Assembly: GCA_024102665.1 (NCBI GenBank) | Contig: JAGFJP010000061.1 | Location: 53,101 to 117,100, forward strand | Source of the DNA: Thiogranum sp. | GTDB lineage: Bacteria; Pseudomonadota; Gammaproteobacteria; DSM-19610 | DNA: 64,000 nucleotides | Direction: 5' to 3' | In this document: piece by piece, positions 55,545 to 63,899 of the stretch | Layout of the letters: each line of letters opens with the position of its first letter | Position numbering within the stretch: position 1 is the stretch's first letter | The notes under the pieces: model-generated | What the model saw: the letters and a program-made list of their open reading frames with translations, nothing else | What the model was told of the DNA's origin: nothing | Databases searched by the model: none | Position numbers and translations under genes: made by a program

Positions 55545-56600
55545 ATGTTGACCCGTGTTCTGGTTGTCGATGATTCCGGGTTTTTCCGGCGCCGTATCGT
55601 GGAGATACTGGAAGCCGATGCACGGATCAAGGTGGTGGGAACGGCTGCTAACGGCAAGGAGGCCGTCGCGCTGGTGGCCGAACTCAAGCCGGATGTCGTG
55701 ACCATGGATATCGAGATGCCGGTCATGGACGGGATCACGGCGGTTCGTCACATCATGGCGTCGCATCCGACGCCGGTACTGATGTTCTCCTCGCTGACTC
55801 ACGAAGGCGCCCAGGCCACGCTGGATGCGCTGGAAGCCGGCGCCGTCGATTTTCTTCCCAAAAAGTTCGAAGACATCGCCCGGGACAGGAACGAGGCCAA
55901 GCTGCTTCTGCGGCGCCGCATTCGCGCCGTTGCCCGGCAGGGAAGCGCGATGGGCAGCATCGCGGCGCCGGCCCCGCGTTCCGTGCAGCGGTCCGTGCCC
56001 GTGGCGCCGGTTCGGCTGCGGCGTGGTCAGATCCAGGTGGTGGTCATCGCCAGCTCGACCGGTGGACCGGTGGCGCTGGCGCACGTGCTGACCAAGTTGC
56101 CGGCGGATTACCGTTATCCGGTGCTGGTTGTCCAGCATATGCCCGCCAGCTTTACGCCTGCTTTCGCAAGCCGGCTCGACCAGCAGTGCGCGGTTAATGT
56201 CAGGGAAGCCCAGGACGGTGATGTCCTCAGGCCCGGTCAGGTTCTGCTGGCGCCCGGTGGACGCCAGATGACGCTGCAGCAGCGCGGCGGTGAAGTGCAG
56301 GTGGTGATCAGCGACGGTGACGCATCGCTGCACTACAAGCCCTGCGCAGATGTCACCTTCGCATCGGTCGCCTCTGTGTTCGGCGCAAAATCGCTGGGCG
56401 TGGTGCTGACGGGTATGGGCGCCGACGGACGCGAGGGAGCGCGCGCCATGAAGCAGCTCGGTGCCAGCATATGGACACAGGATGAAGCCAGCTGCGTCAT
56501 CTATGGAATGCCGATGGCGGTTGCAGAAGCCGGTCTCAGCGACCAGGTGCTGGCGTTGCGTGACATCGGACCCAACATCGCACAGGCCGGCGGAGACTGA
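55545..56600 (+). CDS. cheB: Chemotaxis methylesterase CheB
   Basis: CheB removes methyl groups from receptors when phosphorylated by CheA. The 351-residue product has a receiver domain with VTMDIEMPVMDG (phospho-Asp), a linker, and a C-terminal esterase with catalytic serine (IASSTGGP), histidine (VVQHMPASFT) and aspartate (GMGADGREG). GGGAGAGG precedes the ATG. A cheR partner is not in the window. The 123-base gap from cheA shows no clear promoter. Confidence 0.96.
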   Translation: MLTRVLVVDDSGFFRRRIVEILEADARIKVVGTAANGKEAVALVAELKPDVVTMDIEMPVMDGITAVRHIMASHPTPVLMFSSLTHEGAQATLDALEAGAVDFLPKKFEDIARDRNEAKLLLRRRIRAVARQGSAMGSIAAPAPRSVQRSVPVAPVRLRRGQIQVVVIASSTGGPVALAHVLTKLPADYRYPVLVVQHMPASFTPAFASRLDQQCAVNVREAQDGDVLRPGQVLLAPGGRQMTLQQRGGEVQVVISDGDASLHYKPCADVTFASVASVFGAKSLGVVLTGMGADGREGARAMKQLGASIWTQDEASCVIYGMPMAVAEAGLSDQVLALRDIGPNIAQAGGD

Positions 56601-56602
56601 GC

Positions 56603-57343
56603 GTGGATATCCTGACCATGATCGGCATACTGCTGGCGCTGGTCGCGATCCTGGGCGGCAACGTGCTCGAGGGCGGACATATGTCTTCCCTGGTGCAGAT
56701 GACGGCGTTTGTCATCGTTGGCGGAGGCACGCTCGGCGCAGTCATGGTGCAGACACCTATACGGACTTTTGTGCGCGCCATGAAGATCGCCAGATGGGTG
56801 CTGGTGCCGGTCAAGTTGCGGCCTGAGGAAGCGGCGGAAAAAATCGTCAACTGGAGCAACATCGCGCGCCGCGAAGGGTTGCTGGGGCTCGAAGCCATTG
56901 CCGAAGAGGAACCCGACCCTTTTGCGCGCAAGGGCCTGCAGTTGCTGGTCGACGGCAGCGAACCTGAAATTATCCGATCCATCCTGGAAGTCGAAATCGA
57001 CAGCAAGGAGCACAACGATATCCAGGCTGCCAAGGTATTCGACGGCATGGGTGGGTACAGTCCGACCATCGGTATCATCGGCGCGGTCATGGGTCTGATT
57101 CATGTCATGAACAACCTGGCGGATCCGTCCAAGCTCGGCAGCGGCATCGCCACTGCGTTCGTTGCGACGATCTACGGCGTCGGTTTCGCGAACCTGCTGT
57201 TCCTGCCGATGGCGAACAAACTCAAGAGCCAGGTGCACAGCCAGACGCAGTTCCGCGAAATGATCGTCGAAGGGGTCATCTCGATTGCGGAAGGGGAGAA
57301 CCCGCGCAATATCGAAACCAAGCTGCAGGGCTACTACCAGTAG
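56603..57343 (+). CDS. motC: Flagellar stator protein MotC (MotA family)
   Basis: MotC is a second MotA-type stator subunit that carries ions with MotD. The 246-residue product has four membrane segments (first at residues about 5-25), KGLQLLVDGSEPEIIRSILE in the cytoplasmic loop, and GGYSPTIGIIGAVMGLIHVM with the conserved proline. The GTG start has GGAG upstream. A MotA/MotB pair may exist elsewhere, as in Pseudomonas. Confidence 0.93.
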   Translation: MDILTMIGILLALVAILGGNVLEGGHMSSLVQMTAFVIVGGGTLGAVMVQTPIRTFVRAMKIARWVLVPVKLRPEEAAEKIVNWSNIARREGLLGLEAIAEEEPDPFARKGLQLLVDGSEPEIIRSILEVEIDSKEHNDIQAAKVFDGMGGYSPTIGIIGAVMGLIHVMNNLADPSKLGSGIATAFVATIYGVGFANLLFLPMANKLKSQVHSQTQFREMIVEGVISIAEGENPRNIETKLQGYYQ

Positions 57344-57370
57344 CCGGGCCGGCGACGGGGCTAGAGCGAA

Positions 57371-58291
57371 ATGGCGAGAAAGAAACGCGTTGAAGAGCAT
57401 GAGAACCACGAGCGCTGGCTGGTATCCTATGCCGATTTCATCACCCTTCTGTTCGCCTTCTTCGTTGTCATGTACTCGGTTTCCTCGGTCAATGAAGGAA
57501 AGTATCGTGTTCTGTCCGATTCAATCATCGCGGCTTTCCGGGATCCGGCGCGCAGTCTGGAACCGATCCAGATCGGCAACCTGGTGCGATCGCCCGCGCA
57601 GTCCGAAACCGTCTTCGATCGCAACAAACCCGTAATCGAAGTGTTCCAGGTGCCGTTGCCGGCGCAGCCCGTGGCGCCCGCGGAACAGGAAAATGCCGGC
57701 GCGGGTCCCGAGGCGCGTAACGAAGCCGATGACAACAGTGAAATCGACGCTGCGTCCGGCGAGCTGGCGGACGCCATCCAGGAAGCCATGTCGGATCTGG
57801 TGGATGAGGGACTGATTGAAGTGCGGCGCGACAAGCGCTGGATCGAGGTCGAAATCAAGTCGAGTATCCTGTTCCCTTCCGGGAGCGCGATCCTTTCCGC
57901 GCAGTCCGAACCTGTGTTGCGGCAGCTGGCCGACAAGCTGCGTTCGCTGGACAACATCATCCACGTCGAAGGATTCACCGATGATGTCCCCATCAGCAAC
58001 TTCGACTTCTTTTCGAACTGGGAACTGTCGGCGGCGCGCGCCGCCAGCGTGGTGCACCTGTTCACGCGGCTTGGCATAGATCCGCAACGCCTGGCGGCGA
58101 TCGGTTACGGCGAGTTCCGGCCTGTCGCCAGCAACGACACGCCCGAGGGCAGGGCGAAGAATCGCCGCGTGGTGCTGGTCATCATGTCGGGGGCGGATGC
58201 GCGCGTTAGCGGGCGTCTGGATCATTTGCAGACCTGGCGGGAAGGCAGTGCCGCGCCGCGGCCTGCCGCGGCAGCGGAGACAGCGCCGTGA
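57371..58291 (+). CDS. motD: Flagellar stator protein MotD (MotB family)
   Basis: MotD anchors the stator to peptidoglycan. The 306-residue product has a single membrane segment with the proton-binding Asp22 (WLVSYADFITLLFAFFVV), a linker, and an OmpA-like domain (LFPSGSAILSAQSEPVLRQL; GEFRPVASNDTPEGRAKNRR). It overlaps the ParA-like gene by four bases, tying motility to polar organisation. Confidence 0.94.
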   Translation: MARKKRVEEHENHERWLVSYADFITLLFAFFVVMYSVSSVNEGKYRVLSDSIIAAFRDPARSLEPIQIGNLVRSPAQSETVFDRNKPVIEVFQVPLPAQPVAPAEQENAGAGPEARNEADDNSEIDAASGELADAIQEAMSDLVDEGLIEVRRDKRWIEVEIKSSILFPSGSAILSAQSEPVLRQLADKLRSLDNIIHVEGFTDDVPISNFDFFSNWELSAARAASVVHLFTRLGIDPQRLAAIGYGEFRPVASNDTPEGRAKNRRVVLVIMSGADARVSGRLDHLQTWREGSAAPRPAAAAETAP

Positions 58292-59088
58292 ACATCTGGA
58301 CGATTTCCAACCAGAAAGGCGGCGTCGGCAAAACCACGACAGCCGTCAGTCTGGGCGGGCTGCTCGCCGCCGAGGGCAAGCGCGTTCTGCTCCTCGACCT
58401 GGATCCGCAGGGCTCCATGACATCCTATTTCCGCTTCAACCCGGACACCACCGGGCACAGCCTGTACTCGCTGTTCGAGGCGCGCGCCAACGGACAGCAG
58501 CTGGCGTCGCTGGATGGCCTGCTGCAGCAGACGCCGGTCGAGGGACTCACGCTGATGCCGGCGTCAACCGCGATGGCGACGCTCGACCGGCAACTGGGCG
58601 CGCGCGACGGCATGGGGCTGGTGATCAGCGACGCCCTGCAGCGCCTGCAGCAGCGTTACGACTACGTGCTGATGGATTGCCCGCCGATGCTCGGGGTGTT
58701 GATGGTGAATGCACTGGCGGCCTGTCAGCGCCTGTTGATCCCGGTGCAAACCGAATTCCTGGCACTGAAAGGGCTCGAGCGCATGCTGCGCACGCTGCAG
58801 ATGATCGGGCGTTCGCGCGGCGGCAGTCTGCCTTACAGTGTCATTCCGACATTCTTCGATCGCCGCACCCGGGCATCGATGGATGCGCTGCGCGTCATGC
58901 GCGACCAGCACGGCGCGCAGTTGTGGGCGCGGGTCATACCCGTTGATACGCAGTTCCGTGAAGCCAGCCGCGCCGGCGTGCCGATCAACCTGTTCAACCC
59001 GGCTGCCCGCGGCACGCAAGCTTACGCCTCTTTGCTGCGCTGGTTGCAGCACGAGTGCGCACCACTGCAAGAGGCGGTGTCGGAGTGA
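58288..59088 (+). CDS. ParA-like ATPase of the chemotaxis locus (ParC-like)
   Basis: The 266-residue product has the ParA deviant Walker A NQKGGVGKTTTAV near its N-terminus, LLLDLDPQGSMT and MDCPPMLGVLMVNAL. In Vibrio and Pseudomonas a ParA relative at this position (ParC) places chemotaxis arrays at the pole. It starts at GTG 58288 inside the motD end and overlaps the next gene as GTGA. Confidence 0.9.
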   Translation: MNIWTISNQKGGVGKTTTAVSLGGLLAAEGKRVLLLDLDPQGSMTSYFRFNPDTTGHSLYSLFEARANGQQLASLDGLLQQTPVEGLTLMPASTAMATLDRQLGARDGMGLVISDALQRLQQRYDYVLMDCPPMLGVLMVNALAACQRLLIPVQTEFLALKGLERMLRTLQMIGRSRGGSLPYSVIPTFFDRRTRASMDALRVMRDQHGAQLWARVIPVDTQFREASRAGVPINLFNPAARGTQAYASLLRWLQHECAPLQEAVSE

Positions 59089-59696
59089 AAACCTTACCGC
59101 AGCCGCTAGTAGCCCAGGAATCGGCGCTCAGCGCCTTTTTCGATGCCCTGCTGGACGCGCAGCCTGCGGCGGCGGGCGCGCCGGGCGACGCAGCGGGTAT
59201 CCGCTCGGCGGTTGCGGCCGGCTCAACCGCGCCGCAATGCCAGGCGCCCGCGCCCGGTGTCATCCAGGCATTGTTGTTTGAAGTGGCCGGCCTGACGCTT
59301 GCGTTGCCGCTGCAGGCTGTGAAAGACGTCTTAGCCGATGCATGTGTCGAGAACGTTGTTGCGGGACAGCGCGCGAATGCTATCGGCACCCTCACCCACG
59401 ACGGAATTTCATGCACCGTCATCGATACCGCGCGCCTGGTTCTGCCGGCGCAACGCGCAGCAGAACTTGCCGCCGATGCAGCGCAACGCACGCGTTGCCT
59501 GGTGCTCATCGGCGATGGACGCTGGGCGCTCGGTTGCGCCAGCAAGGGCGACGTCGTCGAACTCGATCAGGCGAGCATCATGTGGCGCACGGCAGAGGGG
59601 AAGCGGCCCTGGCTCGCAGGTATGGTCCCCGCCAGGCAATGCGCGCTGCTGGATGCAGCCGGACTCATCCGTCTGCTGGATGATCAAATGGCATGA
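59085..59696 (+). CDS. CheW-domain protein, ParP-like
   Basis: The 203-residue product has an Ala/Pro-rich N-terminal part and a C-terminal CheW-like domain (about residues 60-200; LLFEVAGLTLALPLQAVKDV, then CLVLIGDGRWALGCASKGDV). Gene order after the ParA-like ATPase matches ParP, which links ParC to the arrays. It is shorter than Vibrio ParP, so the array-interaction domain may be missing or divergent. Confidence 0.8.
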   Translation: MKTLPQPLVAQESALSAFFDALLDAQPAAAGAPGDAAGIRSAVAAGSTAPQCQAPAPGVIQALLFEVAGLTLALPLQAVKDVLADACVENVVAGQRANAIGTLTHDGISCTVIDTARLVLPAQRAAELAADAAQRTRCLVLIGDGRWALGCASKGDVVELDQASIMWRTAEGKRPWLAGMVPARQCALLDAAGLIRLLDDQMA

Positions 59697-59784
59697 TATA
59701 TGCTGCTTTTGCAGTTAACTGAGCAGGTGTCCGATTTTTGACAGGTCGGCGCACGCTCGAGGCCAACGGAAACGAGGTCCGGAA

Positions 59785-60267
59785 ATGTCCAAAGTGGCGC
59801 TGAATGCAAGTTCAAATGAATCGATAGTTCAATGGGTTACGTTTCGCCTCGCCGGCGAGAGTTACGGCATCAATGTGATGCAGGTGCAGGAAGTTCTGCG
59901 GGTATCGGAAATCGCCCCGGTTCCGGGAGCGCCGCATTATGTGCTCGGAATCATCAACCTGCGCGGCAATGTGGTGACGGTTATCGATACCCGCATTCGC
60001 CTCGGTTTGCCTACGACAGAAGTCACCGACGCCACGCGGATTGTCATTATCGAGGGCAGCAGGCACGTTGTCGGAATCCTCGTCGATTGTGTCGCCGAGG
60101 TTGTTGATCTGCGGGCGTCGGAAGTTGAATCGGCGCCGAACGTCGGCAACGACGACAGCTCCAACTATATACAAGGTGTCGCCAGTCGCGACGGCGAACT
60201 GCTCATCCTGGTGGATCTCAACAAACTGCTCACCGACGAGGAGTGGGACGAACTCGGCACGCCGTAG
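59785..60267 (+). CDS. cheW: Chemotaxis coupling protein CheW
   Basis: CheW couples receptors to CheA. The 160-residue product is a single CheW domain with WVTFRLAGESYGINVMQVQE, RVSEIAPVPGAPHYVLGIIN and LRGNVVTVIDTRIRLGLP. An ATG at 59785 is preceded by ACGAGGTCCGG. An 88-base gap separates it from the ParP-like gene. Confidence 0.96.
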   Translation: MSKVALNASSNESIVQWVTFRLAGESYGINVMQVQEVLRVSEIAPVPGAPHYVLGIINLRGNVVTVIDTRIRLGLPTTEVTDATRIVIIEGSRHVVGILVDCVAEVVDLRASEVESAPNVGNDDSSNYIQGVASRDGELLILVDLNKLLTDEEWDELGTP

Positions 60268-60303
60268 CGCGGCCAGGGTTCGCGAGGGGCGGAGGGTGCA
60301 AGC

Positions 60304-60486
60304 ATGGCGGAAATCGAACGGCTGCCTCCTCCCTACCGGATACCGCCCGCCCGGCCCGGCACCGGGCCGGGTGAGGGTAACCAGGCGCCGCAACGAAAAC
60401 CGCCATCCGGCGAAAATGAACAGGATCGGCGGCGTCGCCGCAGAAAGGGCGATGACGATACGCACCACATTGACGAGTACGTTTGA
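60304..60486 (+). CDS. Small conserved-context protein, function unknown
   Basis: I do not recognise this 60-residue protein. It begins MAEIERLPPPYRIPPARPG, is rich in Pro, Arg and Gly, has a run of six arginines near residues 43-49, and ends THHIDEYV. GGAGGG lies seven to twelve bases before the ATG, and the gene fits between cheW and the DUF2802 gene with short gaps, so it is probably real. It may be disordered and nucleic-acid or membrane binding; this is a guess. Confidence 0.6.
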   Translation: MAEIERLPPPYRIPPARPGTGPGEGNQAPQRKPPSGENEQDRRRRRRKGDDDTHHIDEYV

Positions 60487-60498
60487 GGTGGAAGGCTG

Positions 60499-60891
60499 AT
60501 GATCGCGGTTCTGACGGTTTTGACGATGACATCTGTGCTCGGACTGGCGGTGCTCGGCGTTGTCCTGTTTCGCGCATTGCGTGATCACCGGGAACTCGTC
60601 GAACGCACCGGCCTGTTACGCCAGCGCGTTATGCAGGCCGAGCAGCAACTGGGCGCTTTATGCAGCGCCTCTCTCGGGGCCGGCGATCACCTGGTCAAGC
60701 TCGAACACCGGGTGCAGCGTGTCATGGAACGCCAGGACGCGCTCGAGATGCGTCCCGGCAACGAACGGCCCTACGCGCAGGCCAGCCAGCTGGTCAACAA
60801 GGGCGCCGATATCGATGAACTGGTTGAAGCCTGCGGCTTGACGCGGGGGGAAGCCGAACTGCTGGTGATGATGCAGCGCGGCGCAGCCTGA
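60499..60891 (+). CDS. DUF2802 membrane protein of flagellar loci
   Basis: The 130-residue product has one N-terminal membrane segment (residues about 3-25, VLTMTSVLGLAVLGVVLFRAL), a coiled-coil-like stretch (about 30-75), and a C-terminal helical part with QASQLVNKGADIDELVEACG and LTRGEAELLVMMQRGA, characteristic of DUF2802. Such genes follow cheW in Pseudomonas-type clusters. The function is unknown. Confidence 0.83.
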   Translation: MIAVLTVLTMTSVLGLAVLGVVLFRALRDHRELVERTGLLRQRVMQAEQQLGALCSASLGAGDHLVKLEHRVQRVMERQDALEMRPGNERPYAQASQLVNKGADIDELVEACGLTRGEAELLVMMQRGAA

Positions 60892-60970
60892 GTGACGGGG
60901 CGCGCCGCGTGATGCTTACAGCGCTGAGCGGTGTTCCCTTTTTATGCGCAGCCTTTTGCCGCAAATAGGC

Positions 60971-61246
60971 TTATGCCCGCGGAACCTTGCCGGACAGGTG
61001 ATAGGCGAAGGCGATCACCTGCGCCACGGCGAGATACAGGGCTTCCGGAATTTCATCCCCCGGTTCCACGCGCGCAAGCAGCCCCGCCAGCGGCTGGTTT
61101 TCCTGCATGGGAATACCGTGCTCGCGCGCCAGCCGGATTATCTGCTGCGCGACTTCGTCCCGGCCCCTGGCGGTGACCCGCGGAGCGCTTTCACCGTCGT
61201 ATTGAAGGGCGATGGCGAGAGGCCTGGTTGTGTCCTTGTCGTTCAT
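60971..61246 (-). CDS. Stand-alone FlhB C-terminal domain protein (FhlB-like)
   Basis: The 91-residue product matches the end of the FlhB cytoplasmic domain: LAIALQYDGESAPRVTARGR and ENQPLAGLLARVEPGDEIPE, ending with ALYLAVAQVIAFAYHLSGK. It lacks the membrane part and the NPTH cleavage site. Such proteins can partly replace the FlhB C-domain in some species. Its ATG overlaps the stop of the FliK-like gene as ATGA, so the two are coupled. Confidence 0.88.
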   Translation of the reverse strand: MNDKDTTRPLAIALQYDGESAPRVTARGRDEVAQQIIRLAREHGIPMQENQPLAGLLARVEPGDEIPEALYLAVAQVIAFAYHLSGKVPRA

Positions 61247-62706
61247 GCTTTTTCGCTGAGTAACGGTGGGCCGCGCCGTGGCTCGTCGACTACGGGCGTT
61301 CCGGGCAGGCAATCCAGATCGCCCACTTCGAGTCCCGCATCACCGAGCGCTTGACGTAACTCGTGCAGGTGATTGTTCAGCAAAGGCAGCGTTGCCGGTT
61401 GTTCGGCCCAGAAGCGGGTGGAAACCCGCTCGCCGGCGAGGCGCACCTGTGCCCGCAACGGGCCAAGGCCCGGCAGATCGAACGCGAGCTGCACGGACCA
61501 CAGGGGTGTGCTTGCGCCACCGCCCTGCGGTTGTTCGCGCGGGTCGCGGGTGATCCGCATCGACCAGAGATCGATGCTGTGGCCGTGGCGGACCGGCAGC
61601 TCGAGCAGCCATTCCAGCAAACCGCGCTCGCCTTCCCGCGGCAGTGCCGCGAGCTGATGCAACTGCAGCCGCGCCAGCGCAGCTTCGCTTTGCTGCAAAA
61701 GGTCGGCGCGCAGGTTGCCCAGGCGGTTCAACAGATCCAGACTGGCCTGCACCGCGGCTTGCGGCGCGGGTGGTGTGCCCGGCAGCGGCGGTGGCAGCAC
61801 GACCGCGGGCGACGCGGCCCGCACTGTGGTCGCCGTGTTGATGCCGCCCGGGCCCGCAGCCGGCATTCCGGGTGTCACCGTTGCCCCGCCCGTGCTTTGG
61901 GAAGGAATCGCGCCTGCCTGCGCCGCCCGCGCGATATGCGCCGGTGACGCGGCAGCGCCTGGTGCCGGTTGATTAGCGGGGGTTGCGGGACCGGTTTGCG
62001 CATCAACCCGGGCGCCTGGAGACGGTGCCGCCGGCGCCGGTGTCGCGCCAGGCGGCGGGGATGCCGTCACGCTTGCCTGTACAGCCGCACCGGCTGCGGG
62101 TGCGGGACTTTGAGCGGGACTGCCCGGCCAGTTGCGCACCAGTTGCACCAGGCGCAAAAGGTTGGCCTTGAAGTCAGCGTCGAAACTCGCGCGGCGCCCC
62201 TTTGGAGCTGCGCTGTGCATTTGCTGTTCGAGGAAGGCGCCGGAGCGGGCGATCGCCAGCTTCACTCCGGACGCGGTTGCCAGCGTCTGCATATCGGGGA
62301 TCTGTCGGACCATGGCGCGCACCTGCTGGTTGAGCAAGGCTGGAAGCGGCGGATTCGGGCTACGTGCCAGCTGACCGAGACTCGCCAGCAACGGCGTGAG
62401 CGCGCCCTGCCTGGGGAGCAGCTGACGCATCGCCGCGGCAAGTGCAGGTTCCGCCATTGCAGCGACAAGACGCAACACCGGCGTGGCGCCGGGTTGGCGT
62501 ACCTCGAGCATCAGCTGTTCGCCTTTTTGCAGGGCCAGTGAAGTCTCCGCGCTGAGCTGCCGATTACCTATGGAGAGCAATGCCTTGCCGGCGCCAACGT
62601 CTGTCACTGTCGCATGCAGAATCTGACCGACGCGCCACGGCATCGCGGCGGCCGCGGGCGAAGCAGCGAGTCGCGGTATGCCGGAAGAGGGCCCGGAAGT
62701 TTCCAT
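61243..62706 (-). CDS. FliK-like hook-length control domain protein
   Basis: The 487-residue product has an N-terminal region with MPWRVGQILHATVTDVG, a long Ala/Pro/Gly-rich centre (about residues 190-310), and a C-terminal domain like that of FliK (SVQLAFDLPGLGPLRAQVRL; RFWAEQPATLPLLNNHLHEL). It is unlike the FliK at 37637 in its N-terminal part. Coupled to an FlhB C-domain gene, it forms a second possible substrate-switch pair. The start has a weak ribosome site. Confidence 0.85.
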   Translation of the reverse strand: METSGPSSGIPRLAASPAAAAMPWRVGQILHATVTDVGAGKALLSIGNRQLSAETSLALQKGEQLMLEVRQPGATPVLRLVAAMAEPALAAAMRQLLPRQGALTPLLASLGQLARSPNPPLPALLNQQVRAMVRQIPDMQTLATASGVKLAIARSGAFLEQQMHSAAPKGRRASFDADFKANLLRLVQLVRNWPGSPAQSPAPAAGAAVQASVTASPPPGATPAPAAPSPGARVDAQTGPATPANQPAPGAAASPAHIARAAQAGAIPSQSTGGATVTPGMPAAGPGGINTATTVRAASPAVVLPPPLPGTPPAPQAAVQASLDLLNRLGNLRADLLQQSEAALARLQLHQLAALPREGERGLLEWLLELPVRHGHSIDLWSMRITRDPREQPQGGGASTPLWSVQLAFDLPGLGPLRAQVRLAGERVSTRFWAEQPATLPLLNNHLHELRQALGDAGLEVGDLDCLPGTPVVDEPRRGPPLLSEKA

Positions 62707-62798
62707 GGAGCATCGACCTGGAATCTGAAACGGTCCTTTATACTGCAGGATCCGGCCGCGGATTGGAACGTCATCGAAGCAATGGCTGACACGAGATC

Positions 62799-63722
62799 AT
62801 GATGGAACCGAAAGCAAAACGCGTGCTCTGGTACACGCGCAGAGGTAACGTAGTGCGCGGACCGTATCCCGCGGGCCAGATCAGTCGTTATATTTTGCTG
62901 GGGCGCATTCGCGAAACCGACGAACTGCGATGCGACGGCGGTGAGTGGCAGGCGCTGGACCGCTATCCGGAGCTGATTCCGGATGTGATGAAGCTGCCAC
63001 CGACGGAAGAAAACCGCCAGAAACTGCTGATGGCGCGCATGCGCGAAGACGAGCGTCGACCCCTGGATCGCCGCGACACCCGCGCCGCTTCCGCGGAAGC
63101 CCTCGAGCGGCGCGGCGGACACGAACGCAGGCGCAAGGAAACCGATGAAGAGCGTCGCTACCGGGAACTCAAGTACCAGCTGTCGCATGCGCCTCGATCC
63201 ACCGCGCACCTGTACCGCTACCCGGTTGTGTTCACTGTTATCGTGATGCTGGGATTCGTTCTTGGTTACGCCATGGAGCGCATGAAGCCCGAGGTAGCGC
63301 CGCCCGATTGCGCAGCCGGTCCGCGTCCGGGTGTCAACTGGAACAACTGCAACCTGTCAGGCATGCGCTCGGAACGCGCGGAACTGGTGGGCGCGCAGAT
63401 GCACAATGTGAGGCTTGATTCCGCGCAACTGCCTGGCGCGCAGCTGGTCGGCGCGGACATGGAATACACGAGCCTGAACCTGAGCAACCTGCAGAGCGCT
63501 GATCTCAGTCATGCGCGGCTGGTCGGGGTGACAATGCGCGGAACCGATCTGCGCGGCGCAAGGTTGCTCAAGGCGGATTTATCCTATGCCAATCTCAGCG
63601 GAGCGCATATCGAAGGGGCGGATTTCAGCGGCGCGGTTCTTGACCACGCCATCTGGATCGACGACAAGCCCTGCGGCCCGAACTCGCTTGGCGCGTGCAA
63701 GCGCTACAGGGTCAGCGACTAA
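62799..63722 (+). CDS. Membrane-anchored pentapeptide-repeat protein with GYF_2-like N-terminus
   Basis: The 307-residue product has three parts. Residues about 8-60 resemble a GYF_2-type domain (RRGNVVRGPYPAGQISRYIL). Residues about 75-135 are highly charged. One membrane segment follows at about 146-165 (VVFTVIVMLGFVLGYAME). Residues about 185-290 are pentapeptide repeats of the A(D/N)Lxx type (ADLSHARLVGVTMRGTDLRG; ADLSYANLSGAHIEGADFSG). The function is unknown. It diverges from the FliK-like gene and converges on the helicase gene. ATG 62802 is an equally good start. Confidence 0.83.
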   Translation: MMEPKAKRVLWYTRRGNVVRGPYPAGQISRYILLGRIRETDELRCDGGEWQALDRYPELIPDVMKLPPTEENRQKLLMARMREDERRPLDRRDTRAASAEALERRGGHERRRKETDEERRYRELKYQLSHAPRSTAHLYRYPVVFTVIVMLGFVLGYAMERMKPEVAPPDCAAGPRPGVNWNNCNLSGMRSERAELVGAQMHNVRLDSAQLPGAQLVGADMEYTSLNLSNLQSADLSHARLVGVTMRGTDLRGARLLKADLSYANLSGAHIEGADFSGAVLDHAIWIDDKPCGPNSLGACKRYRVSD

Positions 63723-63899
63723 CCCGCATTTCTCACCGCGGATCGTCGCGAGGGCGTCGAGGAGCCTGTAGATGCAGGGCGCACGCAGTGGAAGACGGCG
63801 CCGGCGTAGCCGACACTACGTCAAGCCGGCTGCAGCGAGTACGCACTGCAGATGCAGGCTCATCGGCGGCCGCAGTAGATGTGCGGTGAGAAATGCGGG
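63723..63899 (+). repeat. 177-bp imperfect palindromic element with 17-bp perfect terminal inverted repeats
   Basis: CCCGCATTTCTCACCGC (63723-63739) is exactly repeated in reverse complement at 63883-63899. Inside, GAGCCTG (63762-63768) pairs with CAGGCTC (63855-63861), GCCGGC (63800-63805) with GCCGGC (63825-63830), and CGTAG (63805-63809) with CTACG (63816-63820), all centred near 63811. The element fills the whole gap between two convergent genes, and their stop codons (TAA 63720-63722, TAG 63900-63902) continue the symmetry. It may be a MITE/REP-type repeat or a bidirectional terminator. I see no open frame with coding character. Confidence 0.85.

Noticed and set aside
55146..56333. 395-codon minus-strand frame opposite cheA and cheB
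   Set aside because: It spans the ends of two certain genes and is His/Arg-rich without any motif, as expected for an antisense shadow.
58197..58946. 249-codon plus-strand frame overlapping the ParA-like gene
   Set aside because: It is Ala/Arg-rich in an alternative frame; the ParA Walker motif is in the other frame.
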